Source: Albifimbria verrucaria
Lineage: Eukaryota; Ascomycota; Sordariomycetes; Hypocreales; Stachybotryaceae
Assembly (NCBI GenBank): GCA_020081605.1
Contig: JAHREC010000049.1
Coordinates: 930,001 to 994,000, forward strand
Length of the DNA stretch: 64,000 nucleotides
Direction of reading: 5' to 3'
The first letter of the stretch is position 1; each line of letters opens with the position of its first letter. A program made the translations under genes and the position numbers. The notes below the pieces were generated by a model. It did no database searches. It saw only the letters and a list, made by a program, of their open reading frames with translations, and was not told the origin of the DNA. Shown one piece after another: positions 1 through 11,373 of this stretch.

Positions 1-141
1 CCGCTGGGTCCGCAGCAGACAATTCACTACGGCAGCCAAGAGTTTGAGCCATCAAGTGCGCACCCGCAGAGTGCCCAGCCGAGGCCGGCGCAGGGACAGC
101 AGCCACATGACCCGTGGGCTGGCCTGAATGCGTGGAAATGA
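1..141 (+). CDS. 3' end of an unidentified protein-coding gene (partial)
   Basis: Frame 1 is open from the first base to a TGA at 139-141 and encodes 46 residues rich in Gln, Pro and Ser, ending in the motif DPWAGLNAWK. The low-complexity composition followed by a compact Trp-containing C-terminal motif looks like the disordered tail of an adaptor or trafficking protein, but I do not recognise the family. The upstream part lies outside the window. That it is a real coding end is inferred from the open frame, the coding-like codon use and the abrupt change to non-coding sequence after the stop. Confidence 0.6.
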   Translation, partial: PLGPQQTIHYGSQEFEPSSAHPQSAQPRPAQGQQPHDPWAGLNAWK

Positions 142-1490
142 TGCTGGCAAGGAGGGGAGCTAGGGGAAACAGCGTGCTGCAAGTAGATGTGGTGAAGGAT
201 GTAGCACCGAGCCTATGGTTTTACATGGCATGGAAAGGAGCTTAGAAGGAGGAGGAGGGACAAAACGCCAGTGGATACAAGCAACGCTCGACGACGCAAC
301 GGCGGGGGCTGTACATATGTAATGATCGACAGGGTTCACAGAGGAATCTGAATAGAAATACAAGTGATGCAGTTGCAGATCCGATCGGAATAAACCAGCA
401 CCAGCACGCCTTGCACGCTTCGTTCAGTCTATTAGCAGGGCTTCTTTTAAACTCTCCTGGTATGTAAGTTGACAGCCCAAAGTTGATGGCCACAACGCCA
501 GGAGGCTAGCTTAGTGGGGGCGCATCGAATGACGTTGATACTAGAGATTACCATGCTCGGCGCCACCAAAGGTACGAAAAGACGAGAAATAGTGAGTTTC
601 TATGATTCACACGCAAAAGGTGTATCGTGAGCGAGCAGAGTTGATCTTGACAAAAAACAAAAACAAAAAAACCGTGCTAGGGAGAAAGGAAGCGCTTGTG
701 GGAATAGTTCGGGGTGTTGATAGATCTGCCCTGCGCAGTGACAAATGCCGATATCGTCATTCGCTGTTTCTCAAGGCCGAAGCCGGTGCTGGTAGCGCGG
801 CCTGTGATTGACCCGATCGACCGAGGCCAGGCGCACTAGGGAATTAGCAGCGGCCCAAATGGCCATCGCTCAGGCTCCCCGCTCCCCGGAAACATGGGAG
901 ACATGGGACCTGGGACATGGGGGCAGAAATAGAGACACAACTGAAGACCCGGTGGCGTAGCGTTGATTTTTTTGTCGGGCATCTTTTCTCGCTTTGTCGT
1001 GGCGCTATGCCGTAGCGGCTGTGCCTGTATCTGCATCTGTATGCGTACCGGTATCTACATCTGCTGGGCCCCATGGAGCCCCAGCGAAAATTGTTAAGGG
1101 AGTTATGCAAGGTGGGCAATGAAGCACCGTATCATCCATCGGCTTAGCTAAAACCCGCCCACCTCCCACCCTGGTTTCCAACTACAGCCGACAACTCTCG
1201 TCTTTTACCCGTTTCCCACCCTCCCCAACAGCTTCTTCTCCTGTCTGCTCGCCGGCTCGGGTTGTCCTACCGGATTGTTAAATACAGCTGTATTTGTGCG
1301 ACTGTCTGAGAACTGCAGAGAGCATCGCTACCCTGCTCGGCTTTATCCCAATTGCTTGCTGGGCGCATCCTGGGCTGTACGAATCCTGAAGCTGTACACC
1401 GCCGGAGCTCGACGATACAGGCTCCCTTGAGGTCAATTCGACTGTTAAGACTTGATTGAGAAGGAATTGAAGCTATATCCCGCAGCAAAC
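142..1490. other. Intergenic, 1.35 kb, no gene seen
   Basis: No open frame here has coding character. It holds the 3' flank of the preceding gene and the promoter and leader of the lactate dehydrogenase-like gene. A pyrimidine-rich stretch (about 1155-1260, many CCCACC and TTCTC motifs) precedes that gene and could be part of its promoter. Short repeats of ACATGGGA (about 893-920) and of a TATCTGCATCTGTATG-like unit (about 1026-1065) are present without obvious function. Confidence 0.5.
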
Positions 1491-3203
1491 ATGGTGTTGA
1501 CAGGAGGCGACGTTGCGCAGCACGCCGACGCCAAGTCGTGCTGGGTCATCATTCATGTAAGGCGCACCGACAAGAGCTCCTCGACCAGCACAGAATCTGA
1601 CAGAGGTACAGGGCAAAGCCTACGATGTGACCGAGTTCCTACCTGGTAAGCCACGATGACGTCCAGCTCACACCAAAAGCAAGGCACTGACGCGAGTTCC
1701 GCAGAGCACCCCGGTGGCCAGAAGATCATCCTCAAGTATGCTGTACGTACGACCTCACCGCCGTGAACCGGCCGTTATCTAACCACCTCGTGCAGGGCAA
1801 GGACGCGACCAAGGAGTTCGATCCCATACACCCCCGACACCCTGGACCAGTACCTCGACAAGTCGAAGCACCTCGGCCCCGTCGATATGAACACCGTTGA
1901 CAACGTCGAGAAGGAGGAGGACGATCCCGAGGAGGCCCAGCGCCTGGAGCGGGTCAAGCAGAAGCCGTTGCTGTCGCAGTGCTATAACTTGCACGATTTC
2001 GAGGCCGTGGCGCGGAGGTTGTTGAGGAAGACGGCTTGGGGCTACTACTCGAGTGCTGCGGATGACGAGATTGTGAGTTGCTCCGCCGCCCTTGTCTCTT
2101 GCGTGCTCCATGGATATAGCTAACGCTCTTCTCAGACTGTCCGTGAGAACCACAGCGCCTTCCATCGCATCTGGTTCCGTCCGCGAGTCCTCGTCAACGT
2201 CGAAAAGGTCGATTTCTCCACCACCATGCTCGGCACCAAGGTCGACATCCCCGTCTACATCACCGCCACTGCCCTGGGCAAGCTTGGCCACCCCGAGGGC
2301 GAGGTCATCCTCACCCGCGCCGCTCACACCCACAACGTTATCCAGATGATCCCCACACTCGCCTCGTGCTCCTTCGACGAGATCGTTGATGCTCGCCGTG
2401 GCGACCAGGTCCAGTGGTTGCAGCTCTACGTCAACAAGGATCGCAAGATCACCAAGAAGATTGTCCAGCATGCCGAGCAGCGTGGCTGCAAGGGCCTGTT
2501 CATCACCGTCGATGCGCCGCAGCTGGGTCGTCGTGAGAAGGACATGCGCTCCAAGTTCACCGACCCTGGTAGCAGCGTCCAGGACGGCCAGGAGACGGAC
2601 ACGAGCCAGGGTGCCGCCCGCGCCATCTCCAGTTTCATCGACCCTGCCCTGTGCTGGGAGGACATTGCGTGGTTCCGCTCCATCACTAAGATGCCCATCA
2701 TCCTCAAGGGTGTCCAGTGTGTTGAGGACGTGCTGAAGGCTGTTGAGTTCGGCGTCCAGGGCGTTGTTCTTTCCAACCACGGCGGTCGTCAGCTCGACTT
2801 TGCCCGCTCCGCCGTCGAGGTCCTTGCCGAGACCATGCCCGTCCTGCGCGAGCGCGGCCTCGACCGCTCCATTGAGGTCTACGTTGACGGCGGTGTGCGC
2901 CGTGCCACCGACATCATCAAGGCTCTGTGCCTGGGCGCCAAGGGCGTCGGCATCGGCCGCCCCTTCATCTACGCCATGAGCGCCTACGGCCAGCCCGGTG
3001 TCGAGCGCGCGCTGCAGCTGCTCAAGGACGAGATGGAGATGAACATGCGCCTGATCGGCTGCACCAGCATCGATCAGCTGCACCCGGGCCTGCTCGACAT
3101 CAAGGGCCTGTGGAACCACTCCAGCCCGCCGGTGGACGTGCTGTCGTCTACTGTGTACGAGCCCATGGCGGTCCCGGAGCAACGACCCAAGTCGAAGCTG
3201 TAG
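1491..3203 (+). CDS. Flavocytochrome b2-type L-lactate dehydrogenase (cytochrome b5 + FMN domains)
   Basis: Predicted FMN-dependent 2-hydroxy-acid (L-lactate) dehydrogenase with an N-terminal cytochrome b5 domain, a family that oxidises lactate to pyruvate. Exons are 1491-1556, 1612-1645, 1705-1742, 1796-2072 and 2136-3203, all with GT-AG introns. Residues about 1-80 form the b5 domain, with heme ligand motif HPGG. Residues about 120-480 form the TIM-barrel FMN domain: LQLYVNK carries the catalytic Tyr, ILKG the Lys, SNHGGRQLD the His/Arg pair, and VDGGVR and GAKGVGIGRP bind the FMN phosphate. The reading frame breaks in a C run near 1830-1840, where the family motif IHPPD needs two more C residues (or one fewer). 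With two added, the product is 494 residues. The protein starts directly at the b5 domain without a mitochondrial presequence, unlike yeast Cyb2, so a cytosolic location is likely. Substrate specificity is not provable from sequence. Confidence 0.9.
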
Positions 3204-3358
3204 ATGGGGTGGGTTTGCATGTACGTGGGGCAGATATTTTGCATGTTGCATGTTGCATATTGGATTTGCTTGGGTAATTTAGATATTTGCCATGGAGGCT
3301 TGCATGTTCAAGATTGGAATGCCTTGTTGCATAACTGCTCAGGTCATTATGCAGTATG

Positions 3359-3364
3359 AATAAA
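3359..3364 (+). terminator. Candidate polyadenylation signal
   Basis: An AATAAA hexamer lies about 155 bases after the stop codon of the lactate dehydrogenase-like gene in an AT-rich 3' flank. Fungal poly(A) signals are degenerate, so this is only suggestive. Confidence 0.35.
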
Positions 3365-3443
3365 TCATTAACTATATTTTAACAACGTCTCTATGCTCAT
3401 TGCTGTTTATTGTGCACGTCTTCATGATATAAACTCCGACTCA

Positions 3444-5422
3444 TCACCACGAACTGTATCTTGGCTTAGACTCATGCTCTTCCTCTGCGTCGCCCAAACC
3501 AGTGTGTAGGATCCAACCGCCCTCTGTCCAAGTCAGACACTCCGTGATCCCTTTGCCACTGCTCTGAACGGCCCGGTACTCTTTCCGGAATTTTTCAGGG
3601 GCCAAACCGACTTCCAGCTGGGCCCGATTTCCCGTGTTGATGGCGAATAGGGCAGGAGAATAGCTGTTTTGGTTGCACCAATGCCCGCTCTTAGTGTTTT
3701 GACGATTGTTGTGATCAACATTACTATCGAGAGAAAGGTCTGGAGTGCTATAAATGCCAACCAAGACCATCGTACCTGCACGTAAGTTTCGATCTCGAGG
3801 GCTTCACCCACGACCTTGGTGTTGTGCAAGCTACACGGAGTATGCGTGTTAGCTCGTCTCGTCAGTTAAAGGGTCGCGAACTTACAAGTTTGTCAAGCTG
3901 TTGGCGATATTATTCGTTATGTTAGATACCGCTTCGAACCGGAACTTTGCAGGCAATACACCTTCCGGAAAGGCGGCCCATTCATTGGTAATGGCTCTAG
4001 TGTATACCTTTGGGGCCTCTGACCATTGGTTCGCAGTTCCCCATGTCTTTTCGTTAATGCGGCCGTTCATCATATGTCGGAGAACCAGTTGTGCAATCCC
4101 AGCGGGTGGGCCGAGGGCGCGTATTTCTACGTCGTGTTTTCCGTCTAATATTGCTTTTATCCAACTTCTCTGAAAGGGATCATCATCTGTTATACGAAGG
4201 TGTTTTTCGTCATGAACTGAATCAAGCAATGTTCTCGAGGACATGTTGTCTCGCACGGCTATGTTGTAGCGCTTGATACAAAAATGTAAAACGGCATCGA
4301 CTGCACCAATCTCATCTTTGTGGTGCCAGATGAGAGTGAAGTTGTTCAAAGTCGTTGTTCCGACTCGAAAGCCATCTCCTGTACTCCACATTGGTTGAAA
4401 TGGCTTGGGTGACTCGGACGCATCGTCAGAATCCTCATATTGTATAAGCTCCACCCCATAAGCACTCTTTTCAGACCAGGAGGCAGTAACTCTATTTGGT
4501 AGTTTTGCAATCACTTGACGCTCAGGAGTTTTCGATCCCTTGCTGGCTGTGCTCTTTTTGTGATGTTCAATGCAGACGTTACGTTCCAAAATCTGGTGCA
4601 TACACTGAGTGAGGTGATTTCGGGGAACTGACAGTTGCTTGTTGAGCATACTGGGGAGTCAAGTTCAACTTTATTGTCAAAGGGAATTGAAGGCCTCTAA
4701 GTAAAGGCTGATCCAACACTTTCTTGTAATCTATGGTCACCATACATTAGTCCCTGATCTGATAACTGGGCGTGGTTAATCTCATACCAAATTCATCGTC
4801 CCCAGGGAAGTAGTCACTGGTTCCCAAGATTGGTCAACTATCGCAACAGTTGAGTTGCTAGTCGAATTTCTAGACACTGCCAGTCGTGTTGGGTACGCAA
4901 CAACAGACTGCGTGAGTGTTGCAGTAAACAAAGCGGAGACCAGAACAATTGCTGTCAACAGTGATGGAAACCTGGATTTGTATAAGCTATAATCTTTTGG
5001 GTAGGTTTTCTTAAAAAATTAACTCACGACGGTCTGCTCGTGAGGGCCAACTTCAAGCTACCCCAAGGACCTCTGCTAGCCTCGTCAAACTTTTCGAAAT
5101 CTTGAAGTGGCCTGGGTTGTTGGAACCATAACCACTTGGATTGAGATATGCTCTCTGTCACAGGAATCACGAAGGTGAACCGAGTGACTGTGGACAAGAA
5201 TGCGACGACCGTGTTGAGCGTCAAACCTAATGGCCAGTTCGGTAGCGGCTTACCGTTGCAAGACCGTAAAACAAAGACTAGTGTTATGGTAGACACTACA
5301 CTGGACACGCACGAGAGTAGCTCCGGCCACCAGCCTGCAACCACAACTCTCCAGGTTGGCAAGGCGGAGCCGCTGGTTGTTCCAGGCATGCACCAACCTT
5401 GGGCGAAACACAGTCGTGCCAT
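3444..5422 (-). CDS. DUF3176-family integral membrane protein
   Basis: Recognised as a DUF3176 protein, a fungal membrane family of unknown function. The N-terminal part (exon 5028-5422, from ATG at 5422) has the family hallmark WWPELL followed by transmembrane segments, then WFQQPRPL and FDEASRGPWGS. Exon 4788-4986 encodes another hydrophobic segment. Exon 3886-4696 has the Cys-rich extracellular signature with CSTSNCQFPE. The last exon, 3444-3830, has the terminal membrane helix preceded by ETYVQVRW. Introns are 4987-5027 (only 41 bp), 4697-4787 and 3831-3885. The frame breaks once at about 4555-4640 and once near 3685-3700. One restored base at each site gives an integral frame of 597 residues. 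Many genomes carry variable numbers of this family, so genuine decay is possible, but single-base losses match the rest of the window. Function unknown. Confidence 0.75.
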
Positions 5423-6029
5423 GTTGGAGGAGCGATTGACTCCACGAGTTCTTAACAGTCCTGTTTGGAAGACTATCCAACACGTTCAACAACTGTGGTG
5501 AACAACGGCATATGGCTCCTATATCAACGAAGACACACGCCTGAAAGGATTTTACACAGGGGCTGTGTTGTGTGCGGCTGTAGTCCTTATGCTACCTTGC
5601 CATCCATATGTAGCATTGGGATGTATCGAGACGTTCGATGACGAAGGTAAGGCTGGCAATTGCTCATCTAGAATGCGGTATATATTCTAATCATCATCAC
5701 CTTAATTCATTCCTAGAAGACTAACTTGTACCCGCTTAAAACGAGATAGCAAAACGTCTTGGCCTTTCTCCAAGGTGAGAACCGATGTCGAGAAATTAAT
5801 TTGGAACAGAGGGCTAGTCGTTAATCCCTAGTAACACAGCCTATCGCCTACACCTGAGTGGCGTAGATGCAGTCTCGATAGGGTGGTTACATTGGTAATC
5901 ACTTCAAGAATAGAAACGAATTATATCTCACAAATACAAGGAAACTTGAATGATGGCAAGAATACAGTACTTGTTTACATTATCATATATTCTTCATAAG
6001 TTCTCATGGTCCTTTTGCCAAGAACTCCA
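5423..6029. other. Intergenic, 0.6 kb, between divergent-side 5' end of the DUF3176 gene and 3' end of CTF18
   Basis: AT-rich sequence with no supported open frame. It should contain the promoter of the minus-strand DUF3176 gene and the 3' untranslated region of CTF18. I see no RNA gene or repeat. Confidence 0.45.
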
Positions 6030-9000
6030 TTATAGCCCCTGCATAAACTCCTGCAACGACAGCGGCTTTCTCACCGCGTTGTTCAGTCCTTCGTGAAATG
6101 TCACCCACACCTTCTGCTGCGCCTCTTTCTTCGGCTTGCTATCCCCATCTATCTCGCTCAGCTGCCGGGATTCAGGGACCACCTCTACTATACGCCCGAA
6201 AAGTCTCTTTTCACAGCCGGGGCCTCGATGGAAGCCACCTCGATCTTGGCGTTCTTGCCTAGGTTCTCCTTGTCGTCGAATGGGGCCGGGTCCTTTCCTG
6301 TACCCCCGGCACGGTACCTTGCTTGGCGCGCCAGCGTCTCCCGCAAGGCGATGCTACGCTGCAGTTCCTGATCAAGGACATGACGAACAGCGTAGCGGAC
6401 AGGGGCCATGGATGAAACGAGTGAGGCTGCGGTCTCAAAGGTCGCAAGAGCGTCAAGGTCCCTAATGATCATTGTTAGCTCTGATGTCCTGCCTATGTGT
6501 AAAAAAGTCGACTTGGGCAAGGGTTTACTTACGGATCCATTCGATACACATACTGCGGTCCTCGACTAGACACGGACTCGCTTTCAATCTTGCCCTTGTG
6601 TAATGCGATACCCACATCGGCAAGCACGTCGGCTGCACGCTTGACCATGGCGCGTTCGCTTTCTTTCCGCACGCTGGCTGTGGACCCCTGGCTTCCGCCG
6701 ATAACGACGGGTTTCACATCCGGCGATACCACGCGGACCAGCCACGGCAGAAACTCGACGGCCACATCCTCCGCACTGCGAAACGCCCGCATCAGGCTCG
6801 GACTCAGCTGGCCTAACATGCCTTGCAACTGCGCGCGGTTCTGCTTCTCTGCCTCGTGAGCCTGAAAGTCAGCACGAGGCCCGGTAAATGGCAGTGGCGG
6901 GGTGTTGTCCTCTTCAGACTGGCCGCCACCCCAGCGCTTGTCATATCCCGCATTAGGGTTGTATCGTTTGGGAGAGGCGAATAGGTGATGGCAGGCCAAG
7001 ACCGGCTGGCTGAGGTATGGTGCAAGCTCCCACTCTTGACTAGCGAATAATCGGGACTGGCAAGTATCGTGGAAATGAAGCCACTCATATGCCTGATTCG
7101 GCTTCGAGAGGTAACAGTCGTCGTTGAATTCGCGGTTGGGATACTCCGCAAATATTTCCGTCATGATGTAACTGATTTCACCGCTGGTGTCTGCCATTTG
7201 CCCCAATCGCTCCATGGCATGCTTCTTGCGCTGTTCGCCAAAGCCCAGCTCAGCCTCAGGGTGCTCGTCCTTGTTCTTTGGCTCGGAGAGATCCATGGCC
7301 TGCTTCGGGAAGCCACCCCTTCCTGGAAGATACGGCTCACAATGTCTTTGACACTACCTCTGCCAAGCCCACGGGAGCCCGCTGCGCCGCTCTGGATGTC
7401 ATGAAGAATGTTACCATCGATCCATTGCCGCGTCAAACGTTGACCACTATTATGGGTGGAAGACCGGAAGCGACCAGCTACCCATTCGCCAACAACCATG
7501 ACACCTCGAAGGTCACCTTCCACAGTGCTCTCTGCTCCTCGCTTGGCGTCAATGCCACTTGTCATGCCCCAAGCGGCCTCACAAAGCTTTCGGGCGGCAT
7601 CCTTATCACAAGGAACGCCTTCCTTCTCGAAAACAGCCTTGAGGCGGCCAACAACGGCATCGATTGATGGACGCCCAACATGTATAATCTCGGCCAGATT
7701 CGACTGCCTCAATGGTCGAAGTGATGGGTGGTATACATCATTGCAGATGAGAATCAACGGACGCATCATGCGGAAGTCATCGCCCTTCTTCTTCTTACGT
7801 TGCGTGGTATTTGAACTGCTGTCAGGGCTTGAGGTGTTGCGTTGATCTGCAAGAACCAAGTCCATGAGTGCCTTGATGAAACCGCCATCACCAGATGCGC
7901 CTGAGCCAGTAGTAACACCATCCACCTCGTCAACAATTACGCAGGCCGGCTTGGCGACTTTTGCGGACCATCACCTTCCTTGCGATTGCTGACCGTCTTG
8001 ACGGTCTCTGTGCCAAGGGCTGTGCGGATTCGACCGTTGACCACATCCCTACTTCGGTCATCACTGGCATTGATCTCCAGAACCTCGTATCCTGCTTGCT
8101 TAGCACAGACGTGCGCCAATGTTGTCTTTCCCAGGCCTGGCGGGCCTGTCAACATAAGAATCTTTCGATGGGGCTTCTCCTCCTCATTCTGTTGCTTCAT
8201 TCCTGGTCGTCGAGTAATAACCGGCCTTGACTTGGCTGCACCAGGGAAGACCAATGTGTCCCACCGCTTCAGCCATCGTAGAACAAGACGGTTTGTGCTG
8301 TCGTCACCGCATAAATCCATAAAGTTCTTGGCACGGTACTTTTCCGTCCATAATAATGTCTTCTTCGGCTTCTTCCCAGTTACAGCCGGAGTCTCTACTG
8401 ACAGGACGGGAGCATCGGGTTCAACGGGTCGGGGTTCAGTATTGGCAAGCTCCTTGGAGGCAGAGTCAATGAGACTGTGGATGTCGATGCCGTAGTAACT
8501 GCGTTTCGCCCTTCCTTCTTTCGTCTTGGAGCGCGCTGCGACTATGTTCTCGTATGCAACAGGAGCGGCCTCCTTTCGCTGCTTGATTGTGGTTGCCTTT
8601 CCGTCACATGTTCGTAGAGTGTAGGTTTTAGGGGTGAGGGTTTCGAGGACGGATTGGGAGAAGAGAGGTCGCTGGCTAGGAAATATTGACGCTGAAGCTT
8701 CTGTGTTTGATCGTATGGAGAGTGTGTTGGTGGGATCAGGAGCATCCTCGTTACCCTGAGATTCCTCAAGGTCAATTGTTGGGATTTGTGTGCTGGACAC
8801 TAGCTGTCGATCCGGGATGCTAGAGGCATGTTCTCGAGGGTCTTGGGTCATGCGCCTCTTCGACTCAGGCTCGATGGCTAGGACTTCAACCTCATTGTCG
8901 GATTCGTCATCGTCATCCACGAATGGGCCTGATGGGCGTGGTTTGGGTCTCGGACGGTCGTTCTCGGTTGGTCTGACGCGCTTCGGAATAGGAGGAGAGG

Positions 9001-9061
9001 AGGTTTGGGGAAAGTGATGGGAGAGGATGCAGAAAGCATCTTGTCGAAGTTGAAGACAGAA
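6030..9061 (-). CDS. CTF18: Chromosome transmission fidelity protein 18 (alternative clamp loader ATPase)
   Basis: Large subunit of the Ctf18-RFC clamp loader, which handles PCNA at forks and supports sister-chromatid cohesion. The AAA+ core is clear: WTEKYRAKNFMDLCGD, Walker A GPPGLGKTT, then EINASDDRSRDVV, Walker B VIVDEVDG, and RPLILICND. The C-terminal part ends near LQEFMQGL. One intron, 6462-6532, lies near the 3' end. Four single-base losses interrupt the frame: about 9007-9010 (a GGGG run on the plus strand), about 7957, about 7315-7318 (CCCC) and about 6197-6200 (AAAA). Restoring them gives 980 residues from the Met codon at 9039-9037, typical for the family. A 3' splice-site-like CTTACTAG just upstream (9062-9069) suggests one more 5' exon, which I could not place, so the true start is unresolved. 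It is divergent from NAM9. Confidence 0.88.
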
Positions 9062-9453
9062 CTAGTAAGCCACCGATCCAAAGTCGTGAATCATATATGC
9101 CAAACGTTTTTTCTTGCGTGGTTGCGCATTTCAATATTGTGTCCCACCTAAGAGTTGTAGTCTCGACGCGTCCTTGGAGACTTACAATTAATTGAGACGC
9201 GTTGAGTGCCCCACTAAATTCATTACGGATGACGGGTACGTACCTCTGGCCCCTGATCGATCGACCAGCCATAATGTGGCTGGTAAAAGTTAGTGGCTGT
9301 GCACCAGCTCGCAGAGACTAGCGCCGGGAAAATGCGCGGACCCGTGAGCGTGGTTGTGGAAATTTTGGTCAACTTCAAGGTGGTGTCGCATGCAACTGTC
9401 GAAGCCCATCCGATCCAGCCTGAGCTCCCTACAGTAGGGCTCAATCTGTCAAG
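9062..9453. promoter_or_regulatory. Divergent promoter region between CTF18 and NAM9
   Basis: About 390 bases separate the two head-to-head genes. A strong 5' splice-site-like GTAAGT on the minus strand at about 9181-9186 and the CTTACTAG near 9062 suggest that part of this stretch is a 5' intron and short first exon of CTF18, but no reading frame joins cleanly. I see no TATA box. Confidence 0.4.
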
Positions 9454-11171
9454 ATGCGTCGGCCACGGAATTTCTACAACCTGACAAGGCCGGTTAGTGT
9501 CCCTCAACCTCGATCCCGTCGATTGGCGTGCCCTTGAGCTCCCTGATTCTTCGTCGACAACCGCGAGCTCTGTGGCTAACCTGTCCAATTTCGCAGAAAC
9601 TCCGTGCCTCATGGAACAAGTATAACCTCTACAACATCGCCCGCGGCGCTGGCAAGGAGCCTACCGTTCGAGGTGTCCCGACCTTCTTCCAGCAGAAATG
9701 GGCAGCCAAGGCCAAGACCCGCGCCTACCATGGCGAACACGTCCCCGAGAAGAAGTGGAAGCGTCTCTTTTCCCACCGTCTCCAAGCCGCCGTCGACATG
9801 CCTCCCGAGTATCTCGCCGCCAATGACGGATCGGAGCAGGCTACTGGTCGCGGCCAGGGTCTCGCCGAGTCCCAGCTCAACGCTCTGTCCTACTCCAAGG
9901 TCCCCGACGTGAGCTCCAGGGAGCAGAAATTGGCCATCACGAGGCTTGGTCAGCCCTTTGGAGATCCCAATGCCTTGCTGTCACAGACGCACCCACACAT
10001 GACACCGCACATGCAGATGGTTTACGCTCCTCTGGAGAGGAGATTGGACACGGCCGTCTTCCGCGCTCTGTTCGCTAGCAGTGTTCGACAGGCGCGCCAA
10101 TTCATTGTCCACGGCGCCGTCAAGGTCAACGGCAAGAAGGTGAGACTTGGCAATTTCTCTCGCGCAGTAACCCTGAGCTAACTTGAACTAGATGGTCCAC
10201 CCTTCATACCAACTCAACCCGGGCGATATGTTCCAAGTCGAGGTCGAAAAGGTTCTGTTCGCGGCCGGTGCCCCCAAGAAGAGCAAGGAAGAGGCACGCA
10301 TGGAGGCGAACCTGAAGAAGCAGGAGAAGCACTTTGAGGAGTTCAAGGAGCGCGCTATCGCCAAGGCTGCCGAGCGTAGAGCGGCCGGAGAGACAGCTGC
10401 TAAGGAGACCGAGGCCGCCACCGAGGGCGAGGCTGCTGAGGGCGAGACCGCCGAGGCCGCTGTTGACGAGCTGTCTGCCGAAGAGACATGGCGCTTGACC
10501 AGCAGAAACCTCAAGTTCGTGCTGAAGGAAGTCAAGCGAATCCTGAAGTCGGACCCCAAGGACCTCACCGCAACGGAGAAGAGGCAGCTGCGTTACTTCC
10601 GTACCAACGCCAAGCGATTCCTTTCACAGCCCGAAGACAGCGAATTGGACGCCGAGAACCTCCTCCGAGAGCTGTCATTACAGATGAAGAGCCACGAGCT
10701 GATGCGTGAGACCTTCGAGCGATTCTCCTTCGAGGAGACCCCCGCCGAGGGCGAGGCCAGCGCAGAGGCCAGCACCGAGGCCCAGGCAACCGAGGATAAG
10801 CCCGCCCTGAACCGATCACGACAAATCGCCAAGGGCTTTGCGGAGCTTACCGAGGAGCAGAAGGAGAAGGCCATGCGCATCATGGGCGACACGCAGCTGT
10901 CGCGCGAGGAGATGCGCAAGCTGGGTCAGCTCCTCAGGAATGACGAGGAGAACCCTACGATGAGTCCAAGCCGTACGCGACGCCCTGGCGGCCTCGTCCG
11001 TTCCTGGCGCCCTTTGCCTTCATCCCTCGCTACCTCGAAGTCAACCCCAATATCTGCGCCGCCGTCTACCTCCGCCACCCCGTGGCCAGGAAGGGCTTGG
11101 CCGAGGTGCCTACACCCTTCAACTACTTAACGAACCAGCTCACACACAACTGGTACGTGGAGCGAGGATAG
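9454..11171 (+). CDS. NAM9: Mitochondrial small-subunit ribosomal protein uS4m (Nam9)
   Basis: Component of the mitochondrial small ribosomal subunit, homologous to bacterial S4. Exons are 9454-9492, 9597-10139 and 10192-11171. The first intron has the branch-like GCTAAC. The start [13 protein letters not shown] followed by [13 protein letters not shown] is family-typical. The S4 RNA-binding domain lies at about residues 165-230, with [30 protein letters not shown] and [10 protein letters not shown], and the second intron splits it. A long acidic Glu/Ala-rich middle region follows. The C-terminal mitochondrial extension ([19 protein letters not shown], then [16 protein letters not shown]) is in a different frame: one C is missing near 10953-10956 (CCC where CCCC is expected). 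With it restored, the protein has 520 residues and ends at the TAG at 11169-11171. The uncorrected frame would stop at 11130 with a nonsense tail. Confidence 0.93.
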
Positions 11172-11224
11172 AGAATACGGGCTCCGTGGTTTAGCATGTA
11201 CGTTGGATGGCACTAGCTTTGTAG

Positions 11225-11230
11225 AATAAA
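11225..11230 (+). terminator. Candidate polyadenylation signal of NAM9
   Basis: AATAAA lies about 54 bases after the corrected NAM9 stop codon, in the short interval that separates it from the convergent STAND gene. Confidence 0.4.
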
Positions 11231-11373
11231 TCATCGATGGCACTGCCACTGTATAATAGCAAAATATTCTAGACTGTACGTCCTAGTCAGACCAGTACAA
11301 CTTTTTGCATTTGAAAGCAATGTTGCAGTGTAACTATCCGTCACGCACGGTAACAGGTTTTATGACCACCATC

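Noticed and set aside
1779..3251. 490-codon open frame on the minus strand, antisense to the lactate dehydrogenase-like gene
   Set aside because: It is the mirror of a GC-rich, codon-biased coding region, has no family similarity, and overlaps the true exons throughout.
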